Origin: Candidatus Babelota bacterium
GTDB lineage: Bacteria > JAGOBX01
DNA length: 7,377 nucleotides
NCBI GenBank assembly: GCA_017999075.1
Contig: JAGOBX010000166.1
Location: 1-7,377 of the forward strand
Direction of reading: 5' to 3'
Of the stretch, positions 6,384 through 7,377 are shown one piece after another (within the stretch, counting starts at the first letter, position 1; each line of letters opens with the position of its first letter). Below the pieces are notes generated by a model, which worked only from the letters and a program-made list of their open reading frames with translations, ran no database searches and was not told where the DNA came from. Both the position numbers and the translations under genes were made by a program.

Positions 6384-7172
6384 TTATTTGTTGAATTCGA
6401 ATGCCACAAATCTGCCTATACATGATTCGAGTTCAATCGCCCTCCATAAAAAAGCGCCGATCCATACTCTTTTATTTTTAAGTTTATCAATCTCGCCTCC
6501 AATATTTTCGGCGTGCACCAATTTTCTAGGGAATAATTTCAGATGCATAATCTGATAATATTTTTCTAATGGAAACATTTCGTCCCATGATTTGCCGTAG
6601 TTTTTTTTAAGTTTATTTTCAGCTTCTAAAAAAAGTTTCGGATGCCATGTTCTTAATATTGTGTTCATAGGATGATCAGCGCTTCCGCAATCTACCCCAA
6701 TCCATTTGAATTTCATTGATAATGCCCAATCAGCGAAATCAGGAGATGGTCCCGGATGTTTGACCATATATCTTACTTCATCTGATTCAGGCTGATCCCA
6801 TCCGTATTTATGGTAACCGGTATTAATAATAAGAATATCGCCTTTTTTTATCTTCGCGCGTTTCATAAGCATTTCAGGAGTGTATAAATCATAATCTCCC
6901 ACAGAATCAGATATATCAACAACAACTCCGTCGCCGCACCATTCATCAAGAGGAACATCTCCTATAGTTCTGCCGCTTGCAAAAAAATGTATTTCACCAT
7001 CCATATGAGTGCCGACGTGGTTGCTTGTAGTTATTATCTGGCCATTTGCTCCTTGTCCCATATGAGCGCCGGCCAACCTTTTAAAATACTGAATTTGAAG
7101 AGGCACATAACTTGGCCATGGCGGAGTATGAATACTTAACCGTTGAGTCAAATCATACATTTTAACTTTCAT
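6384..7172 (-). CDS. Cyclase-family metal-dependent hydrolase (kynurenine formamidase / isatin hydrolase-like)
   Basis: This 262-residue protein belongs to the cyclase family (Pfam Cyclase, PF04199), cytoplasmic metal-dependent amidohydrolases such as bacterial kynurenine formamidase and isatin hydrolase. The signature HVGTHMDGEIHF (52-63) supplies the expected metal ligands H52, H56 and D58 and the conserved H62; E222 in HAENIGGEID is a candidate for the C-terminal acidic ligand. Further family stretches are GDILIINTGYHKYGW (111-125) and GVDCGSADHPMNT (159-171). The usual Pro of HxGTHxDxPxHF is replaced by Glu (E60). Length is typical for the longer members, and no signal peptide is present. 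I chose the ATG at 7172 over the GTG at 7211 because a GGGGG Shine-Dalgarno-like run (7187-7183) lies 10 nt before it, and the extra 13 codons would cover that site and part of the leader helix. The substrate is unknown; no tryptophan, aromatic or other catabolic gene adjoins it. The gene looks less AT-rich than its neighbours (one 60-base line sampled at about 43% GC against 25-33%), which hints at transfer. Confidence 0.92.
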   Translation of the reverse strand: MKVKMYDLTQRLSIHTPPWPSYVPLQIQYFKRLAGAHMGQGANGQIITTSNHVGTHMDGEIHFFASGRTIGDVPLDEWCGDGVVVDISDSVGDYDLYTPEMLMKRAKIKKGDILIINTGYHKYGWDQPESDEVRYMVKHPGPSPDFADWALSMKFKWIGVDCGSADHPMNTILRTWHPKLFLEAENKLKKNYGKSWDEMFPLEKYYQIMHLKLFPRKLVHAENIGGEIDKLKNKRVWIGAFLWRAIELESCIGRFVAFEFNK

Positions 7173-7200
7173 TATTGAATTTCCCCCTTTAATAAAATTT

Positions 7201-7326
7201 ATGAAAAACACAAAATGCAGAATAAACTTTACAGAAATAATTATTTATTATTGCTGTATTTTTAAATAACGGGATAAACTTATCCGCTGTAAAATTTATG
7301 ATTTTATTACATTTTGCATTTTTCAT
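7201..7326 (-). promoter_or_regulatory. Candidate structured 5' leader RNA of the cyclase gene
   Basis: In the minus-strand transcript, 7326-7308 can pair with 7219-7201 as a 19-bp helix (P1, 16 Watson-Crick and 3 G-U). Further in, 7299-7287 pairs with 7234-7222 as a 13-bp helix (P2, one G-U). Inside P2 are a hairpin at 7285-7272 (GGATAA/TTATCC, practical loop AGUU) and a weak hairpin at 7252-7236 (AATAAT arms), each one nucleotide from P2, giving a three-way junction with a 19-nt joining strand (7271-7253). P1 and P2 are separated by an 8x2 asymmetric internal loop. The structure begins about 8 nt after the predicted transcription start and ends 13 nt before the Shine-Dalgarno region. I recognise no known riboswitch class. 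A short inverted-repeat element is an alternative origin: AAAATTT flanks both ends. Confidence 0.5.
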
Positions 7327-7340
7327 GAAAATTTGAGTAT

Positions 7341-7369
7341 ATTCTATTTTTATAATTCTTATATGTCAA
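7341..7369 (-). promoter_or_regulatory. Sigma70-type promoter of the cyclase gene
   Basis: On the minus strand, TTGACA (7369-7364) is followed by a 17-nt spacer and TAGAAT (7346-7341), a 6/6 and 5/6 match at ideal spacing. The predicted start of transcription is an A at about 7334, giving a leader of about 160 nt before the ATG at 7172. This is the best promoter in the window. Confidence 0.65.
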
Positions 7370-7377
7370 GTTTGTTT

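Noticed and set aside
7173-7211. Extended GTG start adding 13 residues to the cyclase protein.
   Set aside because: The extension encodes the Shine-Dalgarno run (as KGG) and overlaps the leader helix, and family similarity begins at MKVKMYDLTQ.

Overview
The window is AT-rich bacterial DNA with six protein-coding genes, one of them cut by the left edge. It has no tRNA, rRNA, CRISPR array or insertion sequence that I can see. A GspG-like prepilin and a transmembrane sensor kinase point to a diderm (Gram-negative type) bacterium with low GC content. I cannot name the phylum with confidence. The coding sequence uses A/T-ending codons and long A/T homopolymers throughout. The last gene (cyclase family) looks visibly less AT-rich than its neighbours.

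Layout. (1) Bases 1-245, minus strand: the first 81 codons of an unrecognised basic protein. A consensus-like promoter places its transcription start almost on the ATG. (2) Bases 246-421: divergent intergenic region with promoters for both sides. (3) Bases 422-3207, plus strand: a two-gene unit, a GspG-like (pseudo)pilin followed 23 bp later by a 762-residue histidine kinase with a periplasmic sensor, HAMP, PAS and catalytic core. (4) Bases 3217-6291, minus strand, convergent with the kinase: a 598-residue protein with a degenerate receiver-like N-terminus and an unrecognised C-terminal region, then, 27 bp downstream, the ribosome-associated GTPase HflX. (5) Bases 6292-6383: a spacer with a perfect 12-bp inverted repeat. 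(6) Bases 6384-7172, minus strand: a metal-dependent hydrolase of the cyclase / kynurenine-formamidase family. (7) Bases 7173-7377: a strong sigma70-type promoter and a leader of about 160 nt for the cyclase gene.

The least ordinary part is the cyclase leader. Two long inverted repeats (19 bp and 13 bp) enclose two smaller hairpins and give a compact three-way-junction layout. All four non-Watson-Crick positions in the long helices are G-U pairs when read as the minus-strand RNA, the direction of the cyclase mRNA. The helix begins about 8 nt after the predicted transcription start. This fits a structured regulatory RNA of unknown class. A small inverted-repeat mobile element is the main alternative.

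Functionally, the pilin-kinase pair suggests a surface or secretion-linked sensing unit. The receiver-like protein and HflX probably share a transcript. No intact response regulator partner for the kinase is present in the window.
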